A stretch of DNA of 13,313 nt from DASUAL01 sp035763805 (GCA_035763805.1 DASUAL010000036.1:1-13313), one strand, 5' to 3'. Positions 6,205 through 13,313 are shown, counted from the first letter of the stretch. The notes: generated by a model not told the origin, from the sequence alone. Translations and numbers: made by a program.

Positions 6205-7461
6205 TCACGCCGCCTCCATCACTGCCACCGTCTCTACGTGCGCCGTCTGCGCAAACAGATCGAATGCCCGCACCGCCGTGACGCGGTAGTTCACGCCCAG
6301 TCGATGCAGGTCGCGCGCCAGCGTCGCCGGGTCGCACGAGACGTAGACCAGGCGGCCGACTGGTCGTTCCATGAGCCGCAGGGTGACGTTCCAGTGGAGC
6401 CCGGCTCGCGGCGGGTTCACGACCACCGCGTGCGGATCCGGGAGCGTGGGCAGCACGTCTTCCGCCTTCGCGGCGATGAAACGGATCGGGCGCTCGGAGA
6501 CGCGGCGCCGCGCCCACTCGATCGCCTTCTCGTCCGCGTCGACGCTCACCACCTGCGCACCCCGCTCGACGAGCTGAGCGGCGGTGTCGCCGACGCCGCC
6601 GTACAGATCCCACACGACACTGCCGCGCACGTCGCCGAGCTGCTGCACCGCCCACCGCCGGGCGATCATCCCCATCTCCGGGTTCACCTGCTCGAAGGCG
6701 GTCGCGGGAAACCCCGTCTCCGGCCCCGCCACGACCCGGGCGGCGCCATCAACGGGTTGCCACCAGCAGATCACCGCGTCGCCGCCCGGGGGCGGCAATG
6801 CCGCGCGCAGCCTGTCGGCCTCGAGCCACGGCTCGCCCGCCGATTCGGCGATCACGTGGCGCCGGCCCTCGCGATCGAGCCGCAGGGTGAGACGCGTGAG
6901 GCGCGCCGGCAGCAGGTCCAGGCGCACTCTCAGCGCCCGCCACAGCGCCATCAGCCGGAAGTCCGTGATCTGGCAGTCCACGAGCGGAAACACGCTGGCC
7001 GGCCGGTCGTAGCGATGAAAGCCGATCGTCATCCCGTCCGCCCGTCCGGCCGACCGCTTGACCGCGAGCGTGACCTTCGCCCGATAGCGCCACTCTTCGA
7101 CGGCCTCGTCGATCTCCGGGTCCTCGATCTCGAGCTTCCCGATGCGCCGCAGCGCGTCACCCACGATGGCTCGTTTGACGGCGAGCTGGGCGTCGTAAGC
7201 GAGGTGCTGAAGCTGGCAGCCGCCGCAACGATCCTGGAGGTAGTGCGGGCACGGCGCCGTCACCCGCACGGCGCCGGCGGCGGGGGCCACGATTTCGGCC
7301 AGCTCGCCCTTCGCGAAGTTCTTGTACGACTTGACGTCGTCGCGCAGGCGGACGCGCTCCCCCGGCGCGGCCCGGGGCACGAACACCGCGCGGCCGTCCG
7401 CCAGCCGCCCCACCCCGTCTCCCCCCGCGGCGATGCCGGTGATGGCCACGACCTCGCTCAT
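6205..7461 (-). CDS. RNA 5-methyluridine methyltransferase (TrmA/RlmC/RlmD family)
   Basis: This 418-residue SAM-dependent enzyme methylates C5 of a uridine in 23S rRNA or tRNA. An N-terminal TRAM-like RNA-binding beta-barrel spans about 3-60. Cys71, Cys79, Cys82 and Cys163 are positioned for the 4Fe-4S cluster found in RlmC/RlmD. FEQVN at 256-260 matches the FxQxN target-base motif. The SAM-binding motif is DLYGGVGD at 285-292, NPPRAG lies at 349-354, the nucleophile is Cys376 in YVSCDPATL, and Glu410 in HVE is the proposed general base. The first Cys spacing is CX7C rather than the CX5C I recall for E. coli RlmD. The target uridine cannot be told from sequence, so no symbol is given. The ATG overlaps the accC stop as ATGA, so it is coupled to the carboxylase gene, an unusual partner. 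Confidence 0.93.
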   Translation of the reverse strand: MSEVVAITGIAAGGDGVGRLADGRAVFVPRAAPGERVRLRDDVKSYKNFAKGELAEIVAPAAGAVRVTAPCPHYLQDRCGGCQLQHLAYDAQLAVKRAIVGDALRRIGKLEIEDPEIDEAVEEWRYRAKVTLAVKRSAGRADGMTIGFHRYDRPASVFPLVDCQITDFRLMALWRALRVRLDLLPARLTRLTLRLDREGRRHVIAESAGEPWLEADRLRAALPPPGGDAVICWWQPVDGAARVVAGPETGFPATAFEQVNPEMGMIARRWAVQQLGDVRGSVVWDLYGGVGDTAAQLVERGAQVVSVDADEKAIEWARRRVSERPIRFIAAKAEDVLPTLPDPHAVVVNPPRAGLHWNVTLRLMERPVGRLVYVSCDPATLARDLHRLGVNYRVTAVRAFDLFAQTAHVETVAVMEAA

Positions 7462-8975
7462 TCGCGCAGGCCCTCCCGCCGGGCAGCCAGGACCCAGGCG
7501 GACTGGCGGTCGGGCAGTGGGGCGGTCAACTGCTGCGACGCCGCCGATGCGCGTCGCTCGTCGGCGAGCAGCGCCGCCACGACCGCGAGCGGGCGGTTGA
7601 GCTCGGGCCGGAGCTCGGTCGCCAGGAGTCGCTGGCCCACGCGATCGAGGTAGGTGATATCGAGCTCGCCGCGCTGGAACTCGGGATCGTCCATCACCCG
7701 GAGGTGGAACGCCTGCGAGGACGGGATTCCCACGATCACGAGCTCGCGCAGCGCCCGCTGCATTCGCTGCAGCGCGATCTGACGGGTCTCGCCCCACGCG
7801 ATCAGTTTCGCAACGAGGGGATCGTAGAACAGCGTCACCTCGTTCCCTCCCTCCACGCCACCGTCCCAGCGCACGCCCGGCCCCGACGGGACGCGCAGGT
7901 AGCGGACCACGCCGGTCGCCGGGAGGAAGTCGTTGAAGGGGTCCTCCGCGGTGATGCGACACTCGATGGCGTGACCGCGGGGCTGGAGCGTGCCCGCGTG
8001 TACCCGGAGCGGGTTCCCCGCGGCCACGCGCAGCTGCTCGCGCACGATGTCGACCCCGTACACGAGCTCCGTTACCGGGTGCTCCACCTGGATCCGGGTG
8101 TTCATCTCGAGGAAGAAGAACTCGCCGCTGGGCGCGAGCAGGAACTCGATGGTGCCGGCACTCAAGTAGCCTACGGCGCCCGCCGCAGTGCTGGCGGCTT
8201 CGCTCATGCGCCGCCGCAGAGGCGGGGAGACGGCGAGCGACGGCGCCTCCTCGATGAGCTTTTGATGGCGCCGCTGGATGCTGCACTCGCGCTCTCCCAG
8301 CGCCACCACGCGCCCGAACGAATCGGCGAGGACCTGGATCTCGACGTGGCGCGGCCGCTCGAGGTACTTCTCGAGGTAGACGTCGCCGGCACCGAACGCC
8401 TTGAGCGCCTCGCTCTGCGCCGCCTGGAACGCCGACTCGAGCTCGCCTTCCTGCCGCACGAGCCGCATCCCCTTCCCGCCACCGCCCGCCGCAGCCTTGA
8501 GCAGCACCGGGTAGCCGAGCCGTGCCGCCTCGAGGCCGGCCTGGACCGGGTCGGCGATGGTCCGGGCGCTGCCGGGGACGATCGGGACGCCGGCGGCCTG
8601 CATCCGGCGCCGCGCCTCGGTTTTGTCGCCCATCGTGCGCAGCGCGGCCGCGGGCGGCCCGACGAAGACCAGCCCCGCGTCCGTGACCGCGTCGGCGAAG
8701 GGCGCCCGCTCCGAGAGGAAACCGTAGCCCGGGTGGACCGCCTGGCACTCGGTGGCCTGCGCCGCCGCGATGAGCTTCGAAATGCTGAGGTAGGACTCCG
8801 CCGCCGGCGCGGGACCGATGGGCACCGCAACATCCGCGGCGCGCACGTGTGGCGACAGCCGGTCCACGTCGGAGTAGACGGCCACCGCCTCGAGCCCTTC
8901 CTCATGGCAGGCGCGAATGATGCGGAGGGCGATCTCGCCGCGGTTGGCGACAAGGACGCGTTTGAAAGGCGCCAT
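7458..8975 (-). CDS. accC: biotin carboxylase subunit of acyl-CoA carboxylase
   Basis: This ATP-grasp enzyme carboxylates the biotin on the carrier protein using bicarbonate and ATP. Visible hallmarks are the N-terminal KRVLVANRGEIALRIIRA (5-22), HPGYGFLSE at 81-89, the ATP-binding Lys160 and glycine loop AAAGGGGKGM (161-170), ERECSIQRRHQKLIEEAPS at 228-246, the catalytic EMNTRIQVEHPVTE at 290-303 with Arg294, and YDPLVAKLIAW at 384-394. At 505 residues it is longer than E. coli AccC (449). The additional tail (about 455-505) carries no biotinyl domain, so this is a free-standing subunit and not an alpha-type fusion. The ATG at 8975 is the only start consistent with homology, but it has no clear ribosome binding site and lies inside the first heptad of the 8971-9041 repeat. 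The stop overlaps the methyltransferase start by four bases. Confidence 0.96.
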   Translation of the reverse strand: MAPFKRVLVANRGEIALRIIRACHEEGLEAVAVYSDVDRLSPHVRAADVAVPIGPAPAAESYLSISKLIAAAQATECQAVHPGYGFLSERAPFADAVTDAGLVFVGPPAAALRTMGDKTEARRRMQAAGVPIVPGSARTIADPVQAGLEAARLGYPVLLKAAAGGGGKGMRLVRQEGELESAFQAAQSEALKAFGAGDVYLEKYLERPRHVEIQVLADSFGRVVALGERECSIQRRHQKLIEEAPSLAVSPPLRRRMSEAASTAAGAVGYLSAGTIEFLLAPSGEFFFLEMNTRIQVEHPVTELVYGVDIVREQLRVAAGNPLRVHAGTLQPRGHAIECRITAEDPFNDFLPATGVVRYLRVPSGPGVRWDGGVEGGNEVTLFYDPLVAKLIAWGETRQIALQRMQRALRELVIVGIPSSQAFHLRVMDDPEFQRGELDITYLDRVGQRLLATELRPELNRPLAVVAALLADERRASAASQQLTAPLPDRQSAWVLAARREGLRE

Positions 8976-9041
8976 CGGCCGTCAGCCGATGGCCATCAGC
9001 GCACCGTCACCACTGACGGCCGACGCCTGATGGCTGACGGG
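8971..9041. repeat. inverted pair of 7-bp tandem arrays spanning the accC start
   Basis: The left arm (8971-8998) is four consecutive heptads of consensus GCCRTCA. A 15-base spacer follows (8999-9013). The right arm (9014-9041) is four heptads of the reverse complement, TGAYGGC. All eight units are contiguous at exactly seven-base spacing, and the second and fourth left units match their hairpin partners at six of seven positions. The element fills the 68-bp gap between the exported-protein gene (stop at 9044) and accC, and its first heptad includes the accC start codon (8975-8973). The minus-strand transcript would form a hairpin immediately before accC. No promoter or Shine-Dalgarno sequence is apparent in the gap. 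Confidence 0.75.
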
Positions 9042-9043
9042 CT

Positions 9044-10018
9044 CTAACGCCGACATCGCGGGATCTCAGTGATGAGCCTGAAGGTGCGTAACGCGTCGCA
9101 CAGCTGCGGCGTCGCGCGGGCGGAGCGGGCGTACAACGCGAGGGCGGGGAGGGCCCAGGCGTCATGGTCGTCGAGCGCCATGCGCACGGCGGCGAACACG
9201 AAGTCACGCGGCGGCACGCGGTCCCGCCCCCCCGCCCCCGGCCCCGCGACCCACACGAGCGGTCGCGTCGCCCACTTGACGCGCGGCCGGGGATCGGGCG
9301 GCCGGTCGAAGGCCATGCTGACGCACACGGGGCGCCGCTGGGCCAGCTCGGAGAGCCACGCGTCGCCGTTGCCGCGCCGGCCGAGCTTCAGGTCGGCGGC
9401 AAGCCGGGCCCGGAACACCACGTCGCCCTGCCATGCCGCGAGCGGGACGACCAGCAGATCGGGGCGCAGGCCGCGGGCGAACCGCATGTACCACGCGGCG
9501 TACGAGTCGGCGTCGTCCGCGGTGAGCAGCACCCCGTCCGTCGGGCAGGCGCGGAGCAGGTTCTCACCCAGCTCTTCCAGCACGGGCGGCAGCTTCAGGT
9601 CGGTGGGCAGCGGGCCCCACGCCTCGGGGCCTGCCGTGATGCCGCGTGCCTCCCAGGCGAGCAGCGACCGCGCATTCCAGGCGGCGACCCGCAGCACCCG
9701 GGCGCTGTCGCCCGCCGGGCTCGCTCCGGAGGCGCCCAGGAGGTGCGCCGCCCGGCCGAGCGCCTGTTCGGCCGTGTCCAGCACGGCGCCCGCCCCGGCA
9801 CTGTCCGCTCGCGCGCCGTGCGTCGAGCGGTGCGCCGCGTCCCACAGCTCCAGATAGACGCGCCCCAGCGCGAACCACGCGCTGCCGTCGCTCGAGTCCT
9901 GCGCGAGCCGGGCGCGCAGCACGGCGAGCGACTCCGGCGGGGCGCTCGTGGCCGTCGGCTCCTGGGGTGCGTGGGTGAGCGCCGCCAGCGAGAGCAGGCT
10001 ACAGAGGAATGTTGCCAT
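9044..10018 (-). CDS. predicted exported protein of unknown function, TPR-like N-terminus
   Basis: I do not recognise this 324-residue protein as a characterised family. The N-terminus (MATFLCSLLSLAALTHA) looks like a short signal peptide or anchor, although it lacks the usual positive charges. Residues 45-62 (GSAWFALGRVYLELWDAA) resemble one TPR helix pair, and helical repeat-like sequence continues to about 125. The segment 162-192 (GVLLTADDADSYAAWYMRF, then GLRPDLLVV) recalls the GDNDTFPLWY...GVRPDVRV motif of DUF2723-type membrane proteins, but no transmembrane bundle is present. The ATG at 10018 starts 20 bases inside the carboxyltransferase gene, with AAGAAG just upstream, so translation is probably coupled. 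A 68-bp gap separates it from accC. A role in the carboxylase pathway is suggested only by location. Confidence 0.7.
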   Translation of the reverse strand: MATFLCSLLSLAALTHAPQEPTATSAPPESLAVLRARLAQDSSDGSAWFALGRVYLELWDAAHRSTHGARADSAGAGAVLDTAEQALGRAAHLLGASGASPAGDSARVLRVAAWNARSLLAWEARGITAGPEAWGPLPTDLKLPPVLEELGENLLRACPTDGVLLTADDADSYAAWYMRFARGLRPDLLVVPLAAWQGDVVFRARLAADLKLGRRGNGDAWLSELAQRRPVCVSMAFDRPPDPRPRVKWATRPLVWVAGPGAGGRDRVPPRDFVFAAVRMALDDHDAWALPALALYARSARATPQLCDALRTFRLITEIPRCRR

Positions 10019-11522
10019 GCTTCTTGGGCGGGTTCCGGTCGCGCTTCGTTGCGAGCGTCGTCAACGCGTCGATCAGCCGGGGCCGGGTGTCGCGCGGGTC
10101 GATGATGTCGTCCACGTAGCCACGCGCCGCCGCGAGGTAGGGGTGCGCAAACGTCTCGCGGTATTCCGTTTCCCGCTGCTCCGTGGCCTCGCCTTTGTAC
10201 AGAATCTCCACCGCGCCCTTGGGCCCCATCACGGCGATCTCCGCCGTGGGCCACGCGACGTTGTAGTCGCCGCGGATGTGCTTCGAGTTCATCACGTCGT
10301 AGGCCCCGCCGTAGGCTTTGCGCGTGATCACCGTGAGCTTCGGGACCGTGGCCTCGCAGTACGCGTAGAGCAGCTTCGATCCGTGTTTGATGATGCCGCC
10401 GTGCTCCTGAGCCACGCCCGGGAGGAAGCCGGGGACGTCCTCGAAGGTGATGAGGGGGATGTTGAACGCGTCGCAGAAGCGGATGAACCGTGCGCCCTTG
10501 AGCGACGCGTTGATGTCGAGCACGCCCGCGAGGACGGCGGGCTGATTCGCGACCACCCCCACCGGCCGGCCGCCGAGCCGCGCGAACCCGACGAGCAGGT
10601 TGTCCGCGAAGCCCCGATGCACCTCGAAGAACTGGCCGTCGTCCACCACGCGCCGGATCACGTCGTGCATGTCGTACGGCTTCGTCGCGCTGTCGGGAAC
10701 GACGTTCAGCAGCTCTTCGTCGCGACGGTCGGCCGGATCGGCGGACGGGCGGACGGGCGGGCCGTCGAGGTTGTTGCTGGGCAGGAACGTGAGCAGCGTG
10801 CGGATCGCCGCGAGCGTCTCGAGCTCGGAGTCGTGGACGAAGTGGGCGACGCCCGACGTCGTGCCGTGCACGTCGGCCCCACCCAGGCTCTCGAAGTCCA
10901 CCTCCTCATGCGTCACGGTTTTCACGACGTTGGGGCCGGTGACGAACATGTAGGAGATCCCGCGCACCATGAACACGAAGTCGGTGATCGCGGGGCTGTA
11001 CACCGCGCCGCCCGCGCAGGGGCCCAGGACCGCGCTGATCTGCGGGATGACGCCCGAGGCGAGCGTATTCCGCAGGAAGATCTCGGCGTAGCCCCCCAGC
11101 GAGACCACGCCTTCCTGGATGCGCGCCCCGCCCGAGTCGTTGAGCCCGATGATGGGGGCGCCGTTCCGCACCGCGAGGTCCATCACCTTGCAGATCTTCT
11201 CGGCGTGCGCCTCCGACAGCGAACCGCCGAACACCGTGAAGTCCTGCGCGAACACATAGACGAGGCGACCCTCGATCCGTCCGTACCCCGACACGACGCC
11301 GTCGCCCAGGTATTTCTGGTCGGCGAGCCCGAAGTCGCTCGAGCGGTGCGTCACGAAGCGATCAAGCTCCACGAAGGTCCCGGGATCGAGCAGCACATCG
11401 AGCCGCTCGCGCGCCGTCATCTTGCCCTTTTCGTGCTGGGCCTGGATGCGGTCGGGGCCGCCGCCGAGCTCGGCTTCCGCACGCTTTTGCTGGAGCAGCT
11501 CGAGCTTCTCGCGCATGGTCAT
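9999..11522 (-). CDS. acyl-CoA carboxylase carboxyltransferase subunit (PccB type)
   Basis: This subunit transfers the carboxyl group from carboxybiotin to an acyl-CoA, probably acetyl-CoA or propionyl-CoA. The 507-residue length fits the PccB/MmdA family (about 510-530), in which both crotonase-like halves are in one chain. The N-half shows MTARERLDVLLDPGTF at 35-50, DFTVFGGSLSE at 94-104, and the oxyanion-hole segment NDSGGARIQEG at 128-138. The C-half shows DVPGFLPGVAQEHGGIIKHG at 362-381, the second oxyanion segment RKAYGGAYDVM at 401-411, and AWPTAEIAVMGP at 423-434. Two candidate starts, ATG at 11522 and 11516, are two codons apart and neither has a clear Shine-Dalgarno sequence. Upstream codons to 11621 are non-homologous. 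The stop lies 20 bases inside the next gene. rpsA is upstream, separated by a palindromic gap. Confidence 0.96.
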   Translation of the reverse strand: MTMREKLELLQQKRAEAELGGGPDRIQAQHEKGKMTARERLDVLLDPGTFVELDRFVTHRSSDFGLADQKYLGDGVVSGYGRIEGRLVYVFAQDFTVFGGSLSEAHAEKICKVMDLAVRNGAPIIGLNDSGGARIQEGVVSLGGYAEIFLRNTLASGVIPQISAVLGPCAGGAVYSPAITDFVFMVRGISYMFVTGPNVVKTVTHEEVDFESLGGADVHGTTSGVAHFVHDSELETLAAIRTLLTFLPSNNLDGPPVRPSADPADRRDEELLNVVPDSATKPYDMHDVIRRVVDDGQFFEVHRGFADNLLVGFARLGGRPVGVVANQPAVLAGVLDINASLKGARFIRFCDAFNIPLITFEDVPGFLPGVAQEHGGIIKHGSKLLYAYCEATVPKLTVITRKAYGGAYDVMNSKHIRGDYNVAWPTAEIAVMGPKGAVEILYKGEATEQRETEYRETFAHPYLAAARGYVDDIIDPRDTRPRLIDALTTLATKRDRNPPKKHGNIPL

Positions 11523-11533
11523 GAGCAGAGAAT

Positions 11534-11637
11534 CTAGAGTGAACCGGCAGCAGGTGACAGGACTCCGCCGCAAACAGTGAGAGGGAGCAGGAAAAAACCC
11601 TACTCCCTCAAGCCTGTTCACCGCTGCGCGTCTCTAG
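11534..11637. repeat. long imperfect palindrome in the rpsA-carboxyltransferase gap
   Basis: Three nested arms pair. CTAGAG (11534-11539) pairs with CTCTAG (11632-11637). CAGCAGGTGACAGG (11548-11561) pairs with CCTGTTCACCGCTG (11613-11626) with two small slips. GAGGGAG (11581-11587), after one C-A mismatch extended by AGG/CCT, pairs with CTCCCTC (11603-11609). The apex is a run of six A on the plus strand, so the transcript would have six U in the loop and none after the stem. That is not an intrinsic terminator. The structure occupies nearly the whole 118-bp space after the rpsA stop. It could be a processing or stability hairpin, or an eroded palindromic repeat; no clear seven-base period is seen. 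Confidence 0.6.
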
Positions 11638-11640
11638 CGC

Positions 11641-13313
11641 CTAGCCTTGCCCGTTCTGCGTCCCTGCTTCCTGCGGGGTGTCTTCCTTGGGCCAGCCGGT
11701 GGCTGCCAAGACGATCCGATGATGGATCGGGTCCACCTCCAGCACCTTCAGCTCCGCCGCCTGCCCTTCCTTCACCGCGTCGGCGGGATTCTGCAGGTCC
11801 GGAATGCCCAGCTGCGACATGGGGACGAAGCCCTCGATGTCGTGGCCGACGTCCACCACCACGCCCTTGTCCATGAGGCGCAGCACGCGGCCGCGGAGCT
11901 CCGTGCCCACCGGGTACGTCTCGCCGATGCGGAGCCAGGGATCTTCCTGCGCCTGCTTCAGGCCCAGCGAGATCCGCTTGTTCTCGGCGTCGACGTTGAG
12001 GATCAGCACCTCGACTTCGTCTCCCTTCTTCACGACCTCTGACGGGTGCTGCACGCGCTTGGTCCACGACATGTCGGAGATGTGAATCAGGCCGTCGATC
12101 CCGGGCTCGATCTCCACGAACGCGCCGAACGAAGTGAGGTTGCGCACCTTCCCTTTGATGCGCGTGCCGACCGGATACTTCTGCGGCAGCGCCATCCAGG
12201 GATCCTCCTCCGTCTGCTTCATGCCGAGCGAGATCTTCTCCTCCGTCTCGTCCACCTTGAGGACCACCGCTTCGATCGTCTCGCCGATCGACACGATCTT
12301 GGAGGGGTGCCGGACGTTGCGCGTCCAGCTCATCTCGGAGATGTGCACCAGGCCCTCGATCCCGGGCTCCAGCTCGACGAAGGCGCCGTAGTTGGTGATC
12401 GACACGACCTTGCCCTGCACGCGCGTGCCGACCGGGTACTTCGCCGCCACGTCCTTCCAGGGGTACTGCTGCAGCTGCTTCAGGCCGAGGCTGATGCGCT
12501 CGCGCTCCCAGTCGATGTCCAGCACCTTGACCTCGAGCTCCTGGCCGATGCGCACCAGCTCGGACGGGTGCGACACGCGCCCGTAGCTCATGTCGGTGAT
12601 GTGCAGCAGGCCGTCCACGCCGCCCAGGTCGATGAAGGCGCCAAAGTCGGTGATGTTCTTGACGACACCCTTCCGGGTCTGGCCGACCTGCAGCTCCTTC
12701 ATGAGGACGTCGCGCTTGGTTTTGCGCTCCGCCTCGAGCAGCACGCGGCGGCTGACGACGATGTTGCGGCGCCGCTTGTTCAGCTTGATGATCTTGAACT
12801 CGAAGCTCTGGCCCAAGAGCTCGTCGATGTTGGGCACGCGGCGCAGCGCGATCTGGCTGCCCGGCAGGAAGGCGTCCACGCCCATCAGGTCCACCACCAC
12901 GCCGCCCTTGATCTTCTTGACGAGCGTGCCCGAGACCGCCTCGTCCTTCTCGTGGGCCTCGCGGATCCGCTCCCAGACCCGCATGAAATCGGCCTTCTTC
13001 TTCGAGAGGACGACCGCGCCTTCCTGATCCTCGAGATGCTCGAGGAAGACCTCGACCTCGTCCCCTTCCTTGAGCGAGCGCGCATCCTTGAACTCGTCGA
13101 TCGACACCGCGCCCTCGGACTTGAACCCGACGTCGAGGATGACGGCGGTGTCGGTGACACGGAGGACCTTCGACTTGACGATCTCCCCTTCTTCGATGTT
13201 GGAGAGCGTCCCTTCGTACAGCTCCGTCATCTTGGCGATTTCGTCCGGCGAGTACTCTTCGTGCAGATCGGAGCGGACGCGCAGCTGGGAATGGGGCGTC
13301 GTGGGGGACGCAG
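11641..13313 (-). CDS. rpsA: 30S ribosomal protein S1, N-terminus beyond the window
   Basis: S1 binds mRNA upstream of the start codon and delivers it to the 30S subunit. Six S1 (OB-fold) domains are visible; counting from the Met at 13230 they lie at about 17-77, 98-162, 183-252, 268-339, 354-426 and 441-511. Domains 3-5 are the best conserved, with repeats such as GAFVELEPGIEGLVHISEMSW (282-302). A short acidic/polar tail (514-529) ends the protein. The ATG at 13230 lacks a ribosome binding site, and the frame stays open to the window edge. The upstream codons read SDLHEEYSPDEIAK before MTELYEGTL, which resembles the N-terminal lead-in of other S1 proteins. I therefore infer that the true start is outside the window. 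No ATG, GTG or TTG occurs in frame in the last 83 bases. Confidence 0.93.
   Translation of the reverse strand, partial: ASPTTPHSQLRVRSDLHEEYSPDEIAKMTELYEGTLSNIEEGEIVKSKVLRVTDTAVILDVGFKSEGAVSIDEFKDARSLKEGDEVEVFLEHLEDQEGAVVLSKKKADFMRVWERIREAHEKDEAVSGTLVKKIKGGVVVDLMGVDAFLPGSQIALRRVPNIDELLGQSFEFKIIKLNKRRRNIVVSRRVLLEAERKTKRDVLMKELQVGQTRKGVVKNITDFGAFIDLGGVDGLLHITDMSYGRVSHPSELVRIGQELEVKVLDIDWERERISLGLKQLQQYPWKDVAAKYPVGTRVQGKVVSITNYGAFVELEPGIEGLVHISEMSWTRNVRHPSKIVSIGETIEAVVLKVDETEEKISLGMKQTEEDPWMALPQKYPVGTRIKGKVRNLTSFGAFVEIEPGIDGLIHISDMSWTKRVQHPSEVVKKGDEVEVLILNVDAENKRISLGLKQAQEDPWLRIGETYPVGTELRGRVLRLMDKGVVVDVGHDIEGFVPMSQLGIPDLQNPADAVKEGQAAELKVLEVDPIHHRIVLAATGWPKEDTPQEAGTQNGQG

Noticed and set aside
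5947..7653. Plus-strand open frame of over 560 codons opposite the carrier and methyltransferase genes
   Set aside because: It runs antisense through two clear genes and an intergenic repeat and shows no protein-like motifs.
4128..9041. CRISPR array
   Set aside because: The repeats are 7 bp, contiguous without spacers, inverted and degenerate, and no cas genes are nearby.
9948..11537. Plus-strand open frame of about 530 codons opposite the carboxyltransferase
   Set aside because: It mirrors the third-position GC bias of the real gene, and its His/Arg/Val-rich composition resembles no family.
11581..11609. Intrinsic terminator after rpsA
   Set aside because: The T run on the transcribed sense strand is in the hairpin loop and not after the stem, so the required U tract is missing.

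Overview
The window is GC-rich bacterial chromosome. All fourteen recognisable genes lie on the minus strand, so transcription runs from high to low coordinates. It is a housekeeping region: translation, UMP kinase, isoprenoid/phospholipid synthesis and a biotin-dependent acyl-CoA carboxylase. The order rplM-rpsI-rpsB-tsf-pyrH-frr-uppS-cdsA, the split carboxylase genes, and a UppS with SYSSR where many phyla have NYGGR suggest a member of the FCB group. Gemmatimonadota is my best guess from GC content and gene order, but this is an inference, not a demonstration.

Layout, in transcription order from the right edge. rpsA (six S1 domains) enters from beyond the right edge and stops at 11641. A 118-bp palindromic gap follows. 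Next comes a carboxylase block: the carboxyltransferase subunit, an overlapping gene for a predicted exported protein of unknown function, a 68-bp gap with a heptad-repeat palindrome, biotin carboxylase (accC), an overlapping 23S/tRNA m5U methyltransferase gene, a 145-bp gap with a second heptad palindrome, the biotin carboxyl carrier protein, and a VOC-fold protein directly abutting it. A good sigma70-type promoter (TTGACA, 18 bp, TATTGT), whose -35 box covers the VOC stop codon, starts the next unit: rplM-rpsI (4-bp overlap). A 166-bp gap holds a third heptad palindrome. Then follow rpsB, an 88-bp gap with an intrinsic-terminator-like hairpin, and the tightly packed run tsf-pyrH-frr-uppS-cdsA, in which neighbours overlap or lie 0-1 bp apart. 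cdsA runs off the left edge.

How they work together: L13, S9, S2 and S1 build the ribosome, EF-Ts recharges EF-Tu, RRF recycles ribosomes, and PyrH supplies UDP for RNA and envelope precursors. UppS and CdsA make the lipid carrier and CDP-diacylglycerol for wall and membrane. The three carboxylase subunits (biotin carboxylase, carrier, carboxyltransferase) together make malonyl-CoA or methylmalonyl-CoA.

No intergenic stretch exceeds 300 bases. I found no mobile element, CRISPR array, tRNA, rRNA or defence/biosynthetic system. The most unusual signal is intergenic: three gaps each hold two facing arms of degenerate 7-bp tandem repeats. The unit sequence differs from gap to gap but the architecture is the same. 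A fourth gap holds a long imperfect palindrome.
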